Shown: piece after piece, positions 7,890-16,780 of the stretch
Layout: each line of letters starts with the position of its first letter
How positions within the stretch are numbered: the stretch's first letter is position 1
DNA from: Bordetella genomosp. 9
GTDB lineage: Bacteria > Pseudomonadota > Gammaproteobacteria > Burkholderiales > Burkholderiaceae_B
Assembly (NCBI RefSeq): GCF_002261425.1
Contig: NZ_NEVJ01000003.1
Coordinates: 620,001 to 684,000, forward strand
Direction: 5' to 3'
Length of the DNA: 64,000 bases
The notes under the pieces: model-generated
Databases searched by the model: none
Told to the model about the DNA's origin: nothing
What the model saw: the letters and a program-made list of their open reading frames with translations, nothing else
Program-made: the position numbers and the translations under genes

Positions 7890-9050
7890 ATGCCCCTGGA
7901 CCAGGACACCTTCCAACTGTTGCTCGACAGCGTGCAGCGCTTCGTACGCGAGCGGCTGATGCCCGCGGAGGACGCCGTCGAGGAGCACGACGACGTGCCG
8001 GCCGACGTCGTCGCCGACATGAAGGAACTGGGCCTGTTCGGGCTGTCCATCCCGGAGGAATACGGCGGCATCGGGCTCAGCATGGCGCAGGAATGCGAAG
8101 TCGCCTACGAACTGGGCCACACCGCCCTGGCCTTCCGCTCGGTGGTCGGGACCAACATCGGGATCGGTTCGCAGGGCATCCTGATGGACGGCACCGCTGA
8201 TCAGAAGGCCGAATACCTGCCACGCATCGCCAGCGGCGAGCTGATCGTGTCCTTCGCGTTGACGGAACCGGATGCCGGCTCGGACGCGGCCTCGATCAAG
8301 ACGCGCGGCGTCAGGGACGGCGCCGACTATGTGCTGGACGGGACCAAGCGTTTCATCACCAATGCCCCGCGCGCCGGCGCCTTCACCTTGATGGCGCGCA
8401 CCGACGGCCCTGGGGCGGGCGGCATCTCGGCCTTCATCGTGCCGGCGGGCCTGCCGGGTTTGAGCCTGGGCAAGCCGGATCGCAAGATGGGCCAGCGCGG
8501 CACCAAGACCTGCGACGTCGTCCTGGACAATGTGCGGGTGCCGGCCGCCAATATCATCGGCGGCGAGCCGGGCAAGGGCTTCAAGACCGCCATGAAGGTC
8601 CTGGACCGCGGACGCCTGCACATATCGGCCGTGGCCTGCGGCATGGCCGACCGCATCCTGCGCGAAAGCGTGGCCTACGCCCGGCAGCGCAAGCAGTTCG
8701 GCCAGCGCATCGGCGATTTCCAGCTGGTGCAGGCCATGCTGGCCGACAGCCAGGCGGAATTGCTGGCCGCCTGGTCGCTGGTGCAATCGGTCGCGCGCCG
8801 CTACGACGCCAAGCCCTTCGGCGTGACCGATCCGGAAGTCAGCATGCAGGCCGCCTGCGCCAAGCTATTCAGCACGGAAATGGTCGGCCGCGTCGCCGAT
8901 CGCGGCGTGCAGGTGCACGGCGGGTCGGGCTACATCAACGAGTACAAGGTGGAGCGCTTCTATCGTGACGTGCGCCTGCTGCGCCTGTACGAAGGCACGA
9001 CGCAGATCCAGCAACTGGTGATCGGCAAGCAGTTGATGAAGTCCGCCTGA
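7890..9050 (+). CDS. Acyl-CoA dehydrogenase
   Basis: A 386-residue acyl-CoA dehydrogenase of the usual length. FAD/substrate motifs include FALTEPDAGSDAAS in the middle domain, AYARQRKQFGQRIGDFQLVQ in the C-terminal helical bundle, and QVHGGSGYINEYKVERFYRD, ending with YEGTTQIQ, whose Glu is the usual catalytic base position. It oxidises an acyl-CoA to the 2-enoyl-CoA and passes electrons to ETF. The ATG at 7890 (MPLDQDTFQLLL) has CCGGAG upstream and matches the family N-terminus; an in-frame start at 7821 lies in the regulatory region. The divergent LysR gene is its likely regulator. Confidence 0.92.
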   Translation: MPLDQDTFQLLLDSVQRFVRERLMPAEDAVEEHDDVPADVVADMKELGLFGLSIPEEYGGIGLSMAQECEVAYELGHTALAFRSVVGTNIGIGSQGILMDGTADQKAEYLPRIASGELIVSFALTEPDAGSDAASIKTRGVRDGADYVLDGTKRFITNAPRAGAFTLMARTDGPGAGGISAFIVPAGLPGLSLGKPDRKMGQRGTKTCDVVLDNVRVPAANIIGGEPGKGFKTAMKVLDRGRLHISAVACGMADRILRESVAYARQRKQFGQRIGDFQLVQAMLADSQAELLAAWSLVQSVARRYDAKPFGVTDPEVSMQAACAKLFSTEMVGRVADRGVQVHGGSGYINEYKVERFYRDVRLLRLYEGTTQIQQLVIGKQLMKSA

Positions 9051-9132
9051 GGCGGCCGGCGGCGGCCGGCGGCGCGCGGAAAGCGGCACCGCTGGAGAAA
9101 GCCGCGGTTGGCGCAAGCGCAAGGCCCGCGCG

Positions 9133-10053
9133 TCAGCGCGGCGGCGCCGGCAGCGTCTTCTGCACGGCCTCGCAGCGTTCCTTCAGCAGCCGGTACAAGG
9201 CCTGTACGCCGGGCGAATATTGCTTGCGATGCGGGCACACCAACATCAATGGCGCGGACACGCCGCTCAAGTGCGGCAGCAGGATGTGCAGGCGCCCGGT
9301 CCGCACGTCGTCGCTGACGTCCATCCAGGACTTGTAGGCAATGCCCTCTCCCGCCAGCGCCAACCGGCGCACCACGTCCCCGTCGTCGCTGTGTATGGTC
9401 CCCGTGACGTTCACCGACAGCTTGTTCTTCCCATCCCGGAATTCCCATTTGTCGTAGAGCCGGCTGCTCAGCATGTACAGCAGGCAATCGTGGCTGGCCA
9501 GATCGTCCAGCGACGACGGCACGCCGCGCCGCGACAGGTATTCGAACGAAGCCACGAGCACGCGCCGGTTCTCCGGCGCCAGCGGCAGCGCGACGTAGCT
9601 GGCGTCCTCGGCCACGCTGTAGCGCACCGCCACGTCCACCGGATCGCGGAAGACGTCGGTGACGCGATCCGAAAAGAACAGCTTCAAGGTCAAGCGCGGA
9701 TAAGGCTGGCGGAACAGCGTGAACCAGGGCAGCAGCACGTTGCGGCCCAGGTCGGATGGCGCCGCCACCTGCAGCACGCCGCGCAGCTCGCGCTGCTGGC
9801 CGTGCAGTTCCTCATGGCCGGCGCGCACGTTGTCCAGGATCGTCTGCGCATGCGGCAGATAGGCTTCGCCTTCGGCCGTCAGCCTCAGGCTGCGGGTCGA
9901 CCGGGCAAACAGGCGGGCGTCGAGTTCGCCTTCCAGGCGCTTGATGGCGGCGCTGACCTGCCCGGGTAGCAGGTCCGCCTCGCGCGCGACATCGGAAAAG
10001 CTGCCCAGGGCGGCGGAACGGACGAACAGGGCGAGGTCATCGAGTTTGATCAT
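9133..10053 (-). CDS. LysR-family transcriptional regulator
   Basis: A 306-residue LysR regulator starting MIKLDDLALFVRSAALGSFS at 10053, with the recognition helix in PGQVSAAIKRLEGELDARLF and an effector domain ending QKTLPAPPR. The open frame runs on to 10653, but that part is antisense to the nitroreductase gene and is discarded. It is divergent from the nitroreductase gene 129 bp away, its likely target. It ends convergent to the acyl-CoA dehydrogenase with 82 bp between; I see no clear terminator there. Confidence 0.88.
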   Translation of the reverse strand: MIKLDDLALFVRSAALGSFSDVAREADLLPGQVSAAIKRLEGELDARLFARSTRSLRLTAEGEAYLPHAQTILDNVRAGHEELHGQQRELRGVLQVAAPSDLGRNVLLPWFTLFRQPYPRLTLKLFFSDRVTDVFRDPVDVAVRYSVAEDASYVALPLAPENRRVLVASFEYLSRRGVPSSLDDLASHDCLLYMLSSRLYDKWEFRDGKNKLSVNVTGTIHSDDGDVVRRLALAGEGIAYKSWMDVSDDVRTGRLHILLPHLSGVSAPLMLVCPHRKQYSPGVQALYRLLKERCEAVQKTLPAPPR

Positions 10054-10182
10054 TTTCACGAAAACAGTGAAAGGCCTGCTCGATTTTCCCTGTTTTTCGT
10101 CAACTGCAGCAAGCGGAACATACGTCCACGGCGAGACGGAACGCTCGCCACTCCGACCCAACGGCACCACAAGGACATCGCC

Positions 10183-10836
10183 ATGGAAACGCTCACCGCC
10201 ATCCGGAACCGCTACACCACCAAGGCCTACGACACGTCGCGCAAGATCCCGCCGGCGCAGATCGAGCAACTGCTCGAAGGCCTGCGCATGAGCCCTTCGT
10301 CGGTCAATTCGCAACCCTGGCATTTCATCGTCGCCAGCGACGACGCCGGCAAGGCCCGCATCGCCAAGGCCGCGCAAGGCGCGTTCGGCTACAACGGGCC
10401 CAAGATCATGAACGCGTCGCACGTGATCGTCTTCGCCGCCCGGACCGATATGACGCCTCAGCATATGGAAGCCATCCTGGAGCAGGAAGAACGCGACGGC
10501 CGCTTCCAGATCGAAGGCGCCAAGGAAGGCCAGCGCAGGGGCCGGCAATCCTTCGTCGACATCCACCGCTACGAACAGAAAGACCTGCAGCATTGGATGG
10601 AAAAACAGGTCTACCTGGCCCTGGGCACGCTGATGCTGGCCGCCGCCACGCAAGGCATCGACACCACGCCCATGGAAGGCTTCGATTTCCGCCTGCTGGA
10701 CGCGGAACTGGGCCTGCGCGAACGGGGCTACAGCAGCGTGGTGCTGCTATCGCTGGGTTATCACGCCGACAAGGACTTCAACGCCCGCCTGCCGAAGTCA
10801 CGCCTGCCCCAGAGCGACGTCATGACTTTCATTTGA
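10183..10836 (+). CDS. nfsB: Oxygen-insensitive NAD(P)H nitroreductase, NfsB-like
   Basis: A 217-residue FMN nitroreductase, the same length as E. coli NfsB as I recall it. Shared features along its length include RYTTKAYD, SPSSVNSQPWHFIVAS (FMN-binding), NASHVIVFAA, EKQVYLALG, EGFDFRLLDAELGL and the C-terminal FNARLPKSRLPQ. It reduces nitro-aromatics and quinones by two-electron steps in the cytoplasm. Start at the ATG with AAGGA 9 bases upstream. The divergent LysR gene is the expected regulator. Confidence 0.9.
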   Translation: METLTAIRNRYTTKAYDTSRKIPPAQIEQLLEGLRMSPSSVNSQPWHFIVASDDAGKARIAKAAQGAFGYNGPKIMNASHVIVFAARTDMTPQHMEAILEQEERDGRFQIEGAKEGQRRGRQSFVDIHRYEQKDLQHWMEKQVYLALGTLMLAAATQGIDTTPMEGFDFRLLDAELGLRERGYSSVVLLSLGYHADKDFNARLPKSRLPQSDVMTFI

Positions 10837-10859
10837 CGCGCATCGCCCATGAACGCCCG

Positions 10860-10885
10860 GCGGACGTCCGGATCCGGACGTCCGC
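10860..10885. other. 26-bp perfect palindrome
   Basis: CGGACGTCCG (10861-10870), GATC, then CGGACGTCCG (10875-10884), flanked by G and C, reads the same on both strands. It starts 24 bp after the nitroreductase stop and ends 20 bp before the EamA remnant. It lacks a T-tract. It may be a transcript 3'-end stabiliser or a protein-binding site; its role is unproven. Confidence 0.75.
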
Positions 10886-10905
10886 GCCTCGACCCAGGAA
10901 TCGCC

Positions 10906-11287
10906 ATGAGCTGCATAGGAAACAGCATCGGCGCTCAGCCGAACAAGCCTGCCCGCTTCGCCCGTTTTGCCCATTTCACCCGCTCCGCCGGGCTCGTCAC
11001 GCCCCGCCTGCGCGGCTACGCCCTGCTGCTGGCCGCCATCGTTCTGTGGGGCGCGAACTGGCCCGTCATGAAGGCCGGCCTGGCGCACGTCACCCCCATC
11101 TGGTTTTCCGCGGTGCGCTTCGTCCTCGGCGCCGCCACGCTGTTAGCCCTGCAGGGCGTGACCGGAACGCTGCGCCGTCGCGCTGCATGAGCCCCTGACC
11201 GGCGGACTCGTCGCGGGCGTGGCCGCCATCGTGGCGGGCATCGCGGTCGTCACGATCAGCGGAGGAAGCGGCCGCCGTGGCCGGTGA
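10906..11287 (+). pseudogene. EamA/DMT-family transporter remnant with internal deletion
   Basis: Starting at the ATG at 10906, the frame encodes the N-terminus of an EamA (drug/metabolite) transporter: LRGYALLLAAIVLWGANWPV, then LAHVTPIWFSAVRFVLGA, breaking off at RRRAA with a stop at 11188-11190. In another frame, 11180-11284 encodes ALHEPLTGGLVAGVAAIVAG followed by IAVVTISGG, the characteristic last helix of the same family. About 200 central residues of the normal ten-helix protein (roughly 290 residues) are therefore missing. The junction near 11180 changes frame. This is a decayed gene, not a functional transporter. Confidence 0.8.
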
Positions 11288-11325
11288 CGTTGATGCCGCC
11301 AGCCGGCCCGAACGCACAATGCGTT

Positions 11326-12588
11326 CTACGACTGGCGCCGCGCGCGCCGCCGGCGCCACCATAGCCAGATGCCGCTGCCGCCCAGCGTGGCCAGCAGCAG
11401 GCCCAGCAGCGCGACCGCCCCCTGCCCCGCGATGCCGCCCAATTCGCCGGTGTGCAGGGGATAGATATAGGAATTGATGCGCGTGCCGGGGTCCAGCTCG
11501 TTCCAGCGCTGGGCGGCCAGGATCGCGCCGGTGCGCGGATCCAGCCATACGGTGGAACGGCCGTTGGGATGGGGATCGTCGGGCACGCGCATGCGGATGG
11601 CCAGCGGGCGGTCGGTGCGCGGCGTGTACAGGAAGTAGCCGATGGCGCCGTCCGGAAAGGCGGCGCGCGCCTGGTTCGCCAGGTCGTCCAGGGAGACGGG
11701 CCGCTGCGGTTCCGGGTTCGGTTGCGGTTGCTGTTGCGGCTGCGCCGGCAGGGCGAGCGGCGGCTGTCCCGGCCGCGCCGACGTCGGCGACAACGGCGCA
11801 GCCGGTGCGCGCAGTGCCTGCGGCAGCGTGGGCGCCACCGTGCGCGGTGCGCCGCTCAGCCAGGTGATCCAGCCGCCGATCGGCCGCCATGCCAGGTACG
11901 CCCCGCTCCCCATGCAAACGGCCAGCAGCAGGCCCGCCAAGACGCCGCCCGTGCGGTGCGCGTCGAACAAGGCGCGGGTGCCACCCTTGCCGAACTCGAT
12001 CCGCAGCGTAGGCGGCCAGCGGCGTGGCCACCACAGCACCACGCCGGTCAAGGCGAGCAGCAGGTAGGCCAGCGCCGCGCAGGCCAGCACGGCCTTGCCG
12101 GCCTGGGCCATCCACAGCGCGCTATGCAGGCCGTAGACCCATGCCACCAGGCCTTCGTCCGCGCCGCGCCGGCCCTGCTCGGCGCCGGTGGCGGGATCCA
12201 GGTACAGGCTGCCGCGCCAACTGCCGCGCACCAGGATCTGCAGGGTCTCCCCTTCCTGGCGCGGCGGCGCGAACGTGAAGGACGCGCCCGGGCCGAAGTC
12301 GGCCGCGAGACGCTGGCGCAACCCTTCCAGCGAGACCATGCGCACGCCGGGCGACCCGCCCGGTCCACTCGCCCCGCCCGGTCCACTCGCCCCGTTCGGT
12401 CCACTCGACCCGCCAGGCACGTTCGACCCGGCGGACGCCGCCTGGAAATACGCCGGATGCAGCCAGCGATCCACCGGCCGCGCCACCACCAGCAGCGACC
12501 CCGTGATGCCCGACAGCACCAGCAGCCAGCCCAGGCACAGCGCCGTCCAGCGATGGCATCGCAGCCACACGCGCCGCAAGCTCTGCAT
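11326..12588 (-). CDS. PepSY-domain membrane protein (iron-uptake associated)
   Basis: A 420-residue PepSY-associated transmembrane protein. Membrane segments are visible at the N-terminus (ALCLGWLLVLSGITGSLLVV), near residue 170 (GKAVLACAALAYLLLALTG), near 220 (GGVLAGLLLAVCMGSGAYLA) and at the C-terminus (VALLGLLLATLGGSGIWLWW). Residues about 57-78 form a Ser-Gly-Pro-rich stretch coded by an 18-bp DNA repeat, and a Pro/Gln linker lies near 260-290. Such proteins sit with TonB siderophore receptors and some (FoxB-like) help release iron from siderophores at the inner membrane. It starts 9 bp after the receptor gene, so it is the last gene of the iron operon. Confidence 0.85.
   Translation of the reverse strand: MQSLRRVWLRCHRWTALCLGWLLVLSGITGSLLVVARPVDRWLHPAYFQAASAGSNVPGGSSGPNGASGPGGASGPGGSPGVRMVSLEGLRQRLAADFGPGASFTFAPPRQEGETLQILVRGSWRGSLYLDPATGAEQGRRGADEGLVAWVYGLHSALWMAQAGKAVLACAALAYLLLALTGVVLWWPRRWPPTLRIEFGKGGTRALFDAHRTGGVLAGLLLAVCMGSGAYLAWRPIGGWITWLSGAPRTVAPTLPQALRAPAAPLSPTSARPGQPPLALPAQPQQQPQPNPEPQRPVSLDDLANQARAAFPDGAIGYFLYTPRTDRPLAIRMRVPDDPHPNGRSTVWLDPRTGAILAAQRWNELDPGTRINSYIYPLHTGELGGIAGQGAVALLGLLLATLGGSGIWLWWRRRRARRQS
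12361..12414. repeat. 18-bp tandem repeat, 3 copies, within the PepSY gene
   Basis: Units CGGTCCACTCGCCCCGCC, CGGTCCACTCGCCCCGTT and CGGTCCACTCGACCCGCC follow directly. The period is a multiple of three, so the repeat codes for an in-frame Ser-Gly-Pro-rich low-complexity stretch and copy-number change would only alter linker length. Confidence 0.8.
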
Positions 12589-12596
12589 GGGCGCGA

Positions 12597-14990
12597 TCAG
12601 TACGCCACGCGGGCCTGCACGTACACCATGCGCGGCGCGCCCACCATGCGGCCGCCATTGGTATCGGTGTTGCGCGTGTAATAGCGGCGATCGAACACGT
12701 TATTCACGCCGAACGCCAGTTCGCTGCCCTTCCACTGCGGCAACCTGTAGCTCAACTGCGCGTTCCACACGCTGAATCCCGGCACGCGCCCGTTGGTCGC
12801 GTCCGCGCTTTCCTTGTCGGTATTGGCCGTATCCGAATACTGGCTGCTCTGCGCGGTGCTGAACACATTGAAGACCCAGTTGCGCACCGTGTAGCGCCCG
12901 CCCACCGTGCCGGTCTGCCGCGAGTAGAACGGCACGTCATTGCCTTCGAACTCGCCCGACTTCTGGATGGCGCGCACGTAGGTGTAGTTGGCGTAAAGGT
13001 TCAAGCCGGCCAGCGGCCCCGCCTTGTCGAAGTCGTAGTCGACGGCGAATTCCACGCCGTTGTGCGTCGTCGCGCCCAGGTTGCGGAATAACGCCGGGTT
13101 GGTGCCCGGGATCGACAGGATCTGATTGTCGAAACGCAGGTTGAACACCGTCAGCTCGGTGTGGACCTGCTCGCCCGTATAGCGGAAACCGGCCTCCACC
13201 GTCTTGGCGACTTCCGGCTTCAGCGGATTGGAATCCGACATGGAATTCAGCTGCGTATACTGCACCGCGCCGAAGGACGTACTGTAGTTGGTGTACAGCG
13301 TCAGCCTGTCGTTGACCAGGTAGGCCACGTTCAGCGACGGCAGGCCGCGGCTGTTGCGCACCTCGAACGTCGAATCGTCGGCCGTGCCGCTGGGTTCGCG
13401 GTCGCTTTCGATCTTTTCGTAGCGTATGCCCGGCGTGACGCGCCAGTTGCCGTAGGCGATGCGGTCGTCCAGATAGAAGGAATGCGCGCGCGTGCCGTTG
13501 TCGAACACCTGCGTGGCGCCCACGCGGTCGCCGGTGGCGAGCGACGTGGAATAGCGCCGGTCTTGCCCGGTCTCGCGTATGTAGCGGTAACCCACCGTGA
13601 CGTCGTGCGTGGTGGAGCCCCACGACAGCCGCTGCGTATAGCGCGGCTCGATCCCCAGCACCTGGTTGTTGCGCGGCTGGAAATCGTTGCGGTTCACGCC
13701 CGTGTTGATCAGGGAGCTCTGGCGCGAACTGTCGTAGTGATAGAGGCGCGTCTCGAACTCCTGCGTGTCGGAGATCGTATTCAGGTAGCCGATGTCGACC
13801 TGGTCGCGCTTGCCCTTCCAGTAGTCGGTGGGATGCGTGTTCTGGAACGGATCCTGCCGGTATTCGTCCACCGTCAGCCCGCCCGGCGTCATCGACTTCA
13901 CGTCATAGTGGGCGAACTTGCCGTAGACCTCCGACGTGGGGCTGATCTCGTAGCGCCATTTCAGCGCCACGTCGTTGTAGCGGTCGTGGCTGCCGTCGCG
14001 CCATTGCTGGCCGTCCATCCCGGAATACAGCAGCGCCACGCCCAGGCCGTTGTCCATCTGCGTGCCCACGAAGGTGCTGTACTGCGTGTTCGCGCCGCCA
14101 TGGCTGAAAACGTTGTAGCGGGCCGAGGCATCCGCGGTCAGGCCGTCGCGGGTGGGAATGGAACGCGTCTTGAAATTGATGACGCCGCCGACGTTCTGCG
14201 GGCCGTAGCGAACCGCCCCGCCGCCGCGCACCACGTCGATGGACTCGATATTGCCCAGGCTGACGGGCGACAGCACCAGGTTGGGCTGGCCGTACGGCGC
14301 CATCGCCAGCGGGATGCCGTCGATCAGCATGGTGGTACGGAAGGAGTTGCGCGGATTCAGGCCGCGTATCCCCACGTGCAGCGCCACCGAACTTCCCGAG
14401 TTGCTGGTGCTGCCGCTGATCTGCACGCCGGGCACGCGGCGCAGTACGTCGGCCACGCTGGTCGCGCCGCTGTCCTGGATTTCCTGGCGCTGCACCAGCG
14501 TACGGGCGCCGCCGAAGGTCTGCACGCTGTTTTCCAGGCCGGTGCCGAGCCAGTCCCCGCTGACCTGGATGGCTTCCAGCGTGGTGGCGCCGCCGGCCCC
14601 GGTCGCGCCGTCGGCCGGATCCGGGCCGCGCACCACATAGCCCTCGCCGGGCTGGGCCACGGCCCTCAGGCCGGTGCCGCGCAGCAACTGCTCCAGCCCC
14701 TGCGCGATGGTAAGGCTGCCATGCAAGCCCTGGCTTTCCAGGCCCGCGGTGTCTTCCGGACGGAACGACACCGTCAGATCGGCGGCCTTGGCGAACGCCG
14801 ACAGCACCTGGGCCAGCGGCCCTCCAGGAATATCGAAGCTGCGCGCCGCAGGCTGGCCCGCGGCCTGCGCGTAGGCAGGCCGGGTGTCGAAAACGGCCGC
14901 GCTCGCGGCGCAGACGGCCAGCGCGGAAAACGCGAAACGCGCGGCGGCGCCGCCCACGGGTTTGCCTACGGGTTTATGTGCAGCTCCCAC
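12597..14990 (-). CDS. TonB-dependent siderophore receptor with STN signalling domain (FecA/FpvA type)
   Basis: A 797-residue outer-membrane receptor. After a signal peptide ending near PAYAQ comes a secretin/TonB N-terminal (STN) domain (FDIPGGPLAQVLSAFAKAAD, then SLTIAQGLEQLL), which marks transducer receptors that signal to FecR. The plug follows (VADVLRRVPGVQISG, DVVRGGGAVRYGPQNVGGVI), then the 22-strand barrel ending YVQARVAY with a terminal aromatic-type strand. A GTG start at 14990 is spaced correctly from GAGGGA; GTG at 14996 is an alternative, and the longer frame to 15122 is unlikely. With FecI and FecR upstream it forms a surface-signalling iron-uptake system. The ligand is unknown, probably a ferric siderophore. 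Confidence 0.92.
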   Translation of the reverse strand: MGAAHKPVGKPVGGAAARFAFSALAVCAASAAVFDTRPAYAQAAGQPAARSFDIPGGPLAQVLSAFAKAADLTVSFRPEDTAGLESQGLHGSLTIAQGLEQLLRGTGLRAVAQPGEGYVVRGPDPADGATGAGGATTLEAIQVSGDWLGTGLENSVQTFGGARTLVQRQEIQDSGATSVADVLRRVPGVQISGSTSNSGSSVALHVGIRGLNPRNSFRTTMLIDGIPLAMAPYGQPNLVLSPVSLGNIESIDVVRGGGAVRYGPQNVGGVINFKTRSIPTRDGLTADASARYNVFSHGGANTQYSTFVGTQMDNGLGVALLYSGMDGQQWRDGSHDRYNDVALKWRYEISPTSEVYGKFAHYDVKSMTPGGLTVDEYRQDPFQNTHPTDYWKGKRDQVDIGYLNTISDTQEFETRLYHYDSSRQSSLINTGVNRNDFQPRNNQVLGIEPRYTQRLSWGSTTHDVTVGYRYIRETGQDRRYSTSLATGDRVGATQVFDNGTRAHSFYLDDRIAYGNWRVTPGIRYEKIESDREPSGTADDSTFEVRNSRGLPSLNVAYLVNDRLTLYTNYSTSFGAVQYTQLNSMSDSNPLKPEVAKTVEAGFRYTGEQVHTELTVFNLRFDNQILSIPGTNPALFRNLGATTHNGVEFAVDYDFDKAGPLAGLNLYANYTYVRAIQKSGEFEGNDVPFYSRQTGTVGGRYTVRNWVFNVFSTAQSSQYSDTANTDKESADATNGRVPGFSVWNAQLSYRLPQWKGSELAFGVNNVFDRRYYTRNTDTNGGRMVGAPRMVYVQARVAY

Positions 14991-15122
14991 GTCCACTTCC
15001 CTCTTGCATCCGGTTCGTTGATGCGCCGTATGCCGAATGGGGAGCGCGAAAAGTGACAGGCGCCCTCGATGGAAGTTGAAACCAATTGAAACCGCACGCG
15101 CGGCCGGGCACCTGGGTGGCAT

Positions 15123-16169
15123 TCAGCCCGGCCGGCCGGTTACCGTGACCCAGTACGGCGTGCGGCGGACGATGCGCACGGGCAGCGTCTGGCCCACCAC
15201 CGCCAGTACGTTGTCCGTGTCGGCGAGCCGGAATACGCCGGACACCCGCAGCCCGGCGACGTCCGGGTCGCAGCGGACCACGCCGGACCGATAGCGCGAC
15301 AGCTCGGCCAGGAAGGCGTCCAGCCGCATGTTGTCCGCTTCCAGCACGCCGCGGGTCCAGGCGGGCGCGTCGCCGCCCTGCCCGCCCCGGACCGTACTAT
15401 CTCGCGGCGTACCCCGCCCGGCGCGGAATTCGCCGGCGGTGAATCGCAGCGATTCGCCCGCCTCGACGATCCTGCGCGCGCCATCCGCACGCAGCGTGAC
15501 TTCCACGCGATGTTCCAGCACGCGCAGGCAGGTCTCATCGTCCAGTTGCCGCACCTCGAAGCGCGTGCCCAGGGCCCGCAGGCTGGCCTGGCCGGTATCG
15601 ACCAGGAATGGCCGCGACCGGCCATCCACGTCCGGGGCCGTCATCACGTAGATCTCGCCGCGCCGCAGCAGCACGAGGCGCGTGTCCGGCGTGTATCGCA
15701 CCGCGACGCTGGTCGCCGTGTTCAATTGGACCTGGCTGCCGTCGGCGAGCACGACCTGGCGGTTGCCGCCCACCGCGGTACGGAAGTCGTCCGCCCCGCC
15801 GAGCAGCGGCGCGTCGCGGTAGACCAGCCAGGCGGCCGGCAGCGCCGTGCCCAGGACCAGCAGCGTCTTCATCACCGCGCGGCGGTTGACCCGCGCCTGC
15901 CGGTCGGCCGTCGACCGCGTCAGCACCGGCACGCCCAGGCCGGGCGGCAGCGCGCCGAACTGGCGGCTCAGGCGTTCCGCACGCTGCCACGCCGCTTCAT
16001 GACGCGCGTCCATGCGGCGCCAGCGCTCGAGAGCGGCGTAGTCGTCCGGGCCGGCCTGGCCGGAATGCAGGCGCACCAGCCAGCGCGCCGCTTCGCGCAC
16101 CACCGCGCCGTCCAGCCCGGCCGAAGGTTGGGAGGTCGGCACGGCGCTCAGTCCATCAGGGTCAGGCAC
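15123..16169 (-). CDS. fecR: FecR-family anti-sigma / sigma-regulator protein
   Basis: A 348-residue FecR protein. The cytoplasmic N-terminus has the DUF4880-type helical segment AARWLVRLHSGQAGPDDYAA. A single membrane helix (TLLVLGTALPAAWLVY) lies near residues 100-116, and the periplasmic FecR domain includes GGNRQVVLADGSQVQLNT. The C-terminal domain would contact the STN domain of the receptor. The first codon is GTG at 16169, overlapping the end of the sigma gene by 22 bp; a GTG at 16142 is possible. Next to fecI and the transducer receptor, its role as a regulator of the sigma factor is secure. Confidence 0.9.
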   Translation of the reverse strand: MPDPDGLSAVPTSQPSAGLDGAVVREAARWLVRLHSGQAGPDDYAALERWRRMDARHEAAWQRAERLSRQFGALPPGLGVPVLTRSTADRQARVNRRAVMKTLLVLGTALPAAWLVYRDAPLLGGADDFRTAVGGNRQVVLADGSQVQLNTATSVAVRYTPDTRLVLLRRGEIYVMTAPDVDGRSRPFLVDTGQASLRALGTRFEVRQLDDETCLRVLEHRVEVTLRADGARRIVEAGESLRFTAGEFRAGRGTPRDSTVRGGQGGDAPAWTRGVLEADNMRLDAFLAELSRYRSGVVRCDPDVAGLRVSGVFRLADTDNVLAVVGQTLPVRIVRRTPYWVTVTGRPG

Positions 16170-16639
16170 AGTTCGAAGCCCTGTGCCATGTAGCGCTTGA
16201 CCGTGCGTTCGCTGATGCCCAGCCGCGCGGCGATCCGCGCATAGCTCAGGCCTTCCAGCTGTGAAAGCACGAAGACATTGCGCGCCTGCGGCGCCAGCCC
16301 GGCCAGCAGGGCATCGAGCTGATGCAGGGCCTGGCGCATGGAAAGCAGCGCCTCCGGCGACACGGCGGCTTCCGCCGGCAGCGCCGCCACGGCGTCCAGC
16401 CAGGCACGCTCCAGCGAGCGGCGCCGCCAGTGATCGTTCAACAGGCCGCGCGCGACGGTGGTCAGGTAGGCCCGCGGTTCGCGCAGGCCGGGCATGTCCT
16501 CCGGCTTGCGCAGCAGCCTCAGGAAGGTGTCATGGGCCAGGTCGGCCGCTTCGTCGCCGCAGTCCAGCCGCCGCCGCAACCACAGGCAAAGCCAGTCATG
16601 GTTGTCTTCGTAGAGGACTCGTAGTGCAGCGGTGGACAT
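16148..16639 (-). CDS. fecI: ECF sigma factor, FecI-like
   Basis: A 163-residue ECF sigma factor. Region 2 reads DEAADLAHDTFLRLL and REPRAYLTTVARGLLNDHWR (core-binding and -10 recognition); region 4 reads GLSYARIAARLGISERTVKR (-35 recognition helix-turn-helix). The ATG at 16639 (MSTAALRVLYEDNHDWLCLW) is chosen because homology begins there; an upstream in-frame start at 16705 adds an unsupported tail. It should transcribe the TonB receptor gene when the receptor is loaded. A Fur-type 6-1-6 repeat lies about 95 bp upstream. Confidence 0.92.
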   Translation of the reverse strand: MSTAALRVLYEDNHDWLCLWLRRRLDCGDEAADLAHDTFLRLLRKPEDMPGLREPRAYLTTVARGLLNDHWRRRSLERAWLDAVAALPAEAAVSPEALLSMRQALHQLDALLAGLAPQARNVFVLSQLEGLSYARIAARLGISERTVKRYMAQGFELCLTLMD

Positions 16640-16731
16640 GGTCGATCGCCCCGGCAGCGCGCAACAGGCGGGAAAAAGCGATAGCGCGCTGGCAGGGACA
16701 GGCAACCATCGACGAATCCGGCGATGATACC

Positions 16732-16744
16732 AAGAATTATTCTT
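16732..16744 (-). promoter_or_regulatory. Fur-box-like 6-1-6 repeat upstream of fecI
   Basis: AAGAAT-T-ATTCTT is a perfect 6-1-6 inverted repeat in the only AT-rich patch of the fecI upstream region, flanked by GATGATACC on the left and ATTTGG on the right. This is the core geometry of Fur sites (GATAAT-x-ATTATC). Expected effect: repression of the sigma-factor operon in iron-replete cells. Confidence 0.65.
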
Positions 16745-16780
16745 ATTTGGTCAGCGAGAACCCGGTCCACCGCTCCCCGC

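Noticed and set aside
9051..9132. GGCGGCCGGCGGCGGCCGGCGG run as a terminator
   Set aside because: Simple GC-rich repeat without a stable unique stem or T-tract.
13161..15056. 631-codon plus-strand open frame
   Set aside because: Antisense to the TonB receptor gene, which is certain from plug and barrel motifs.
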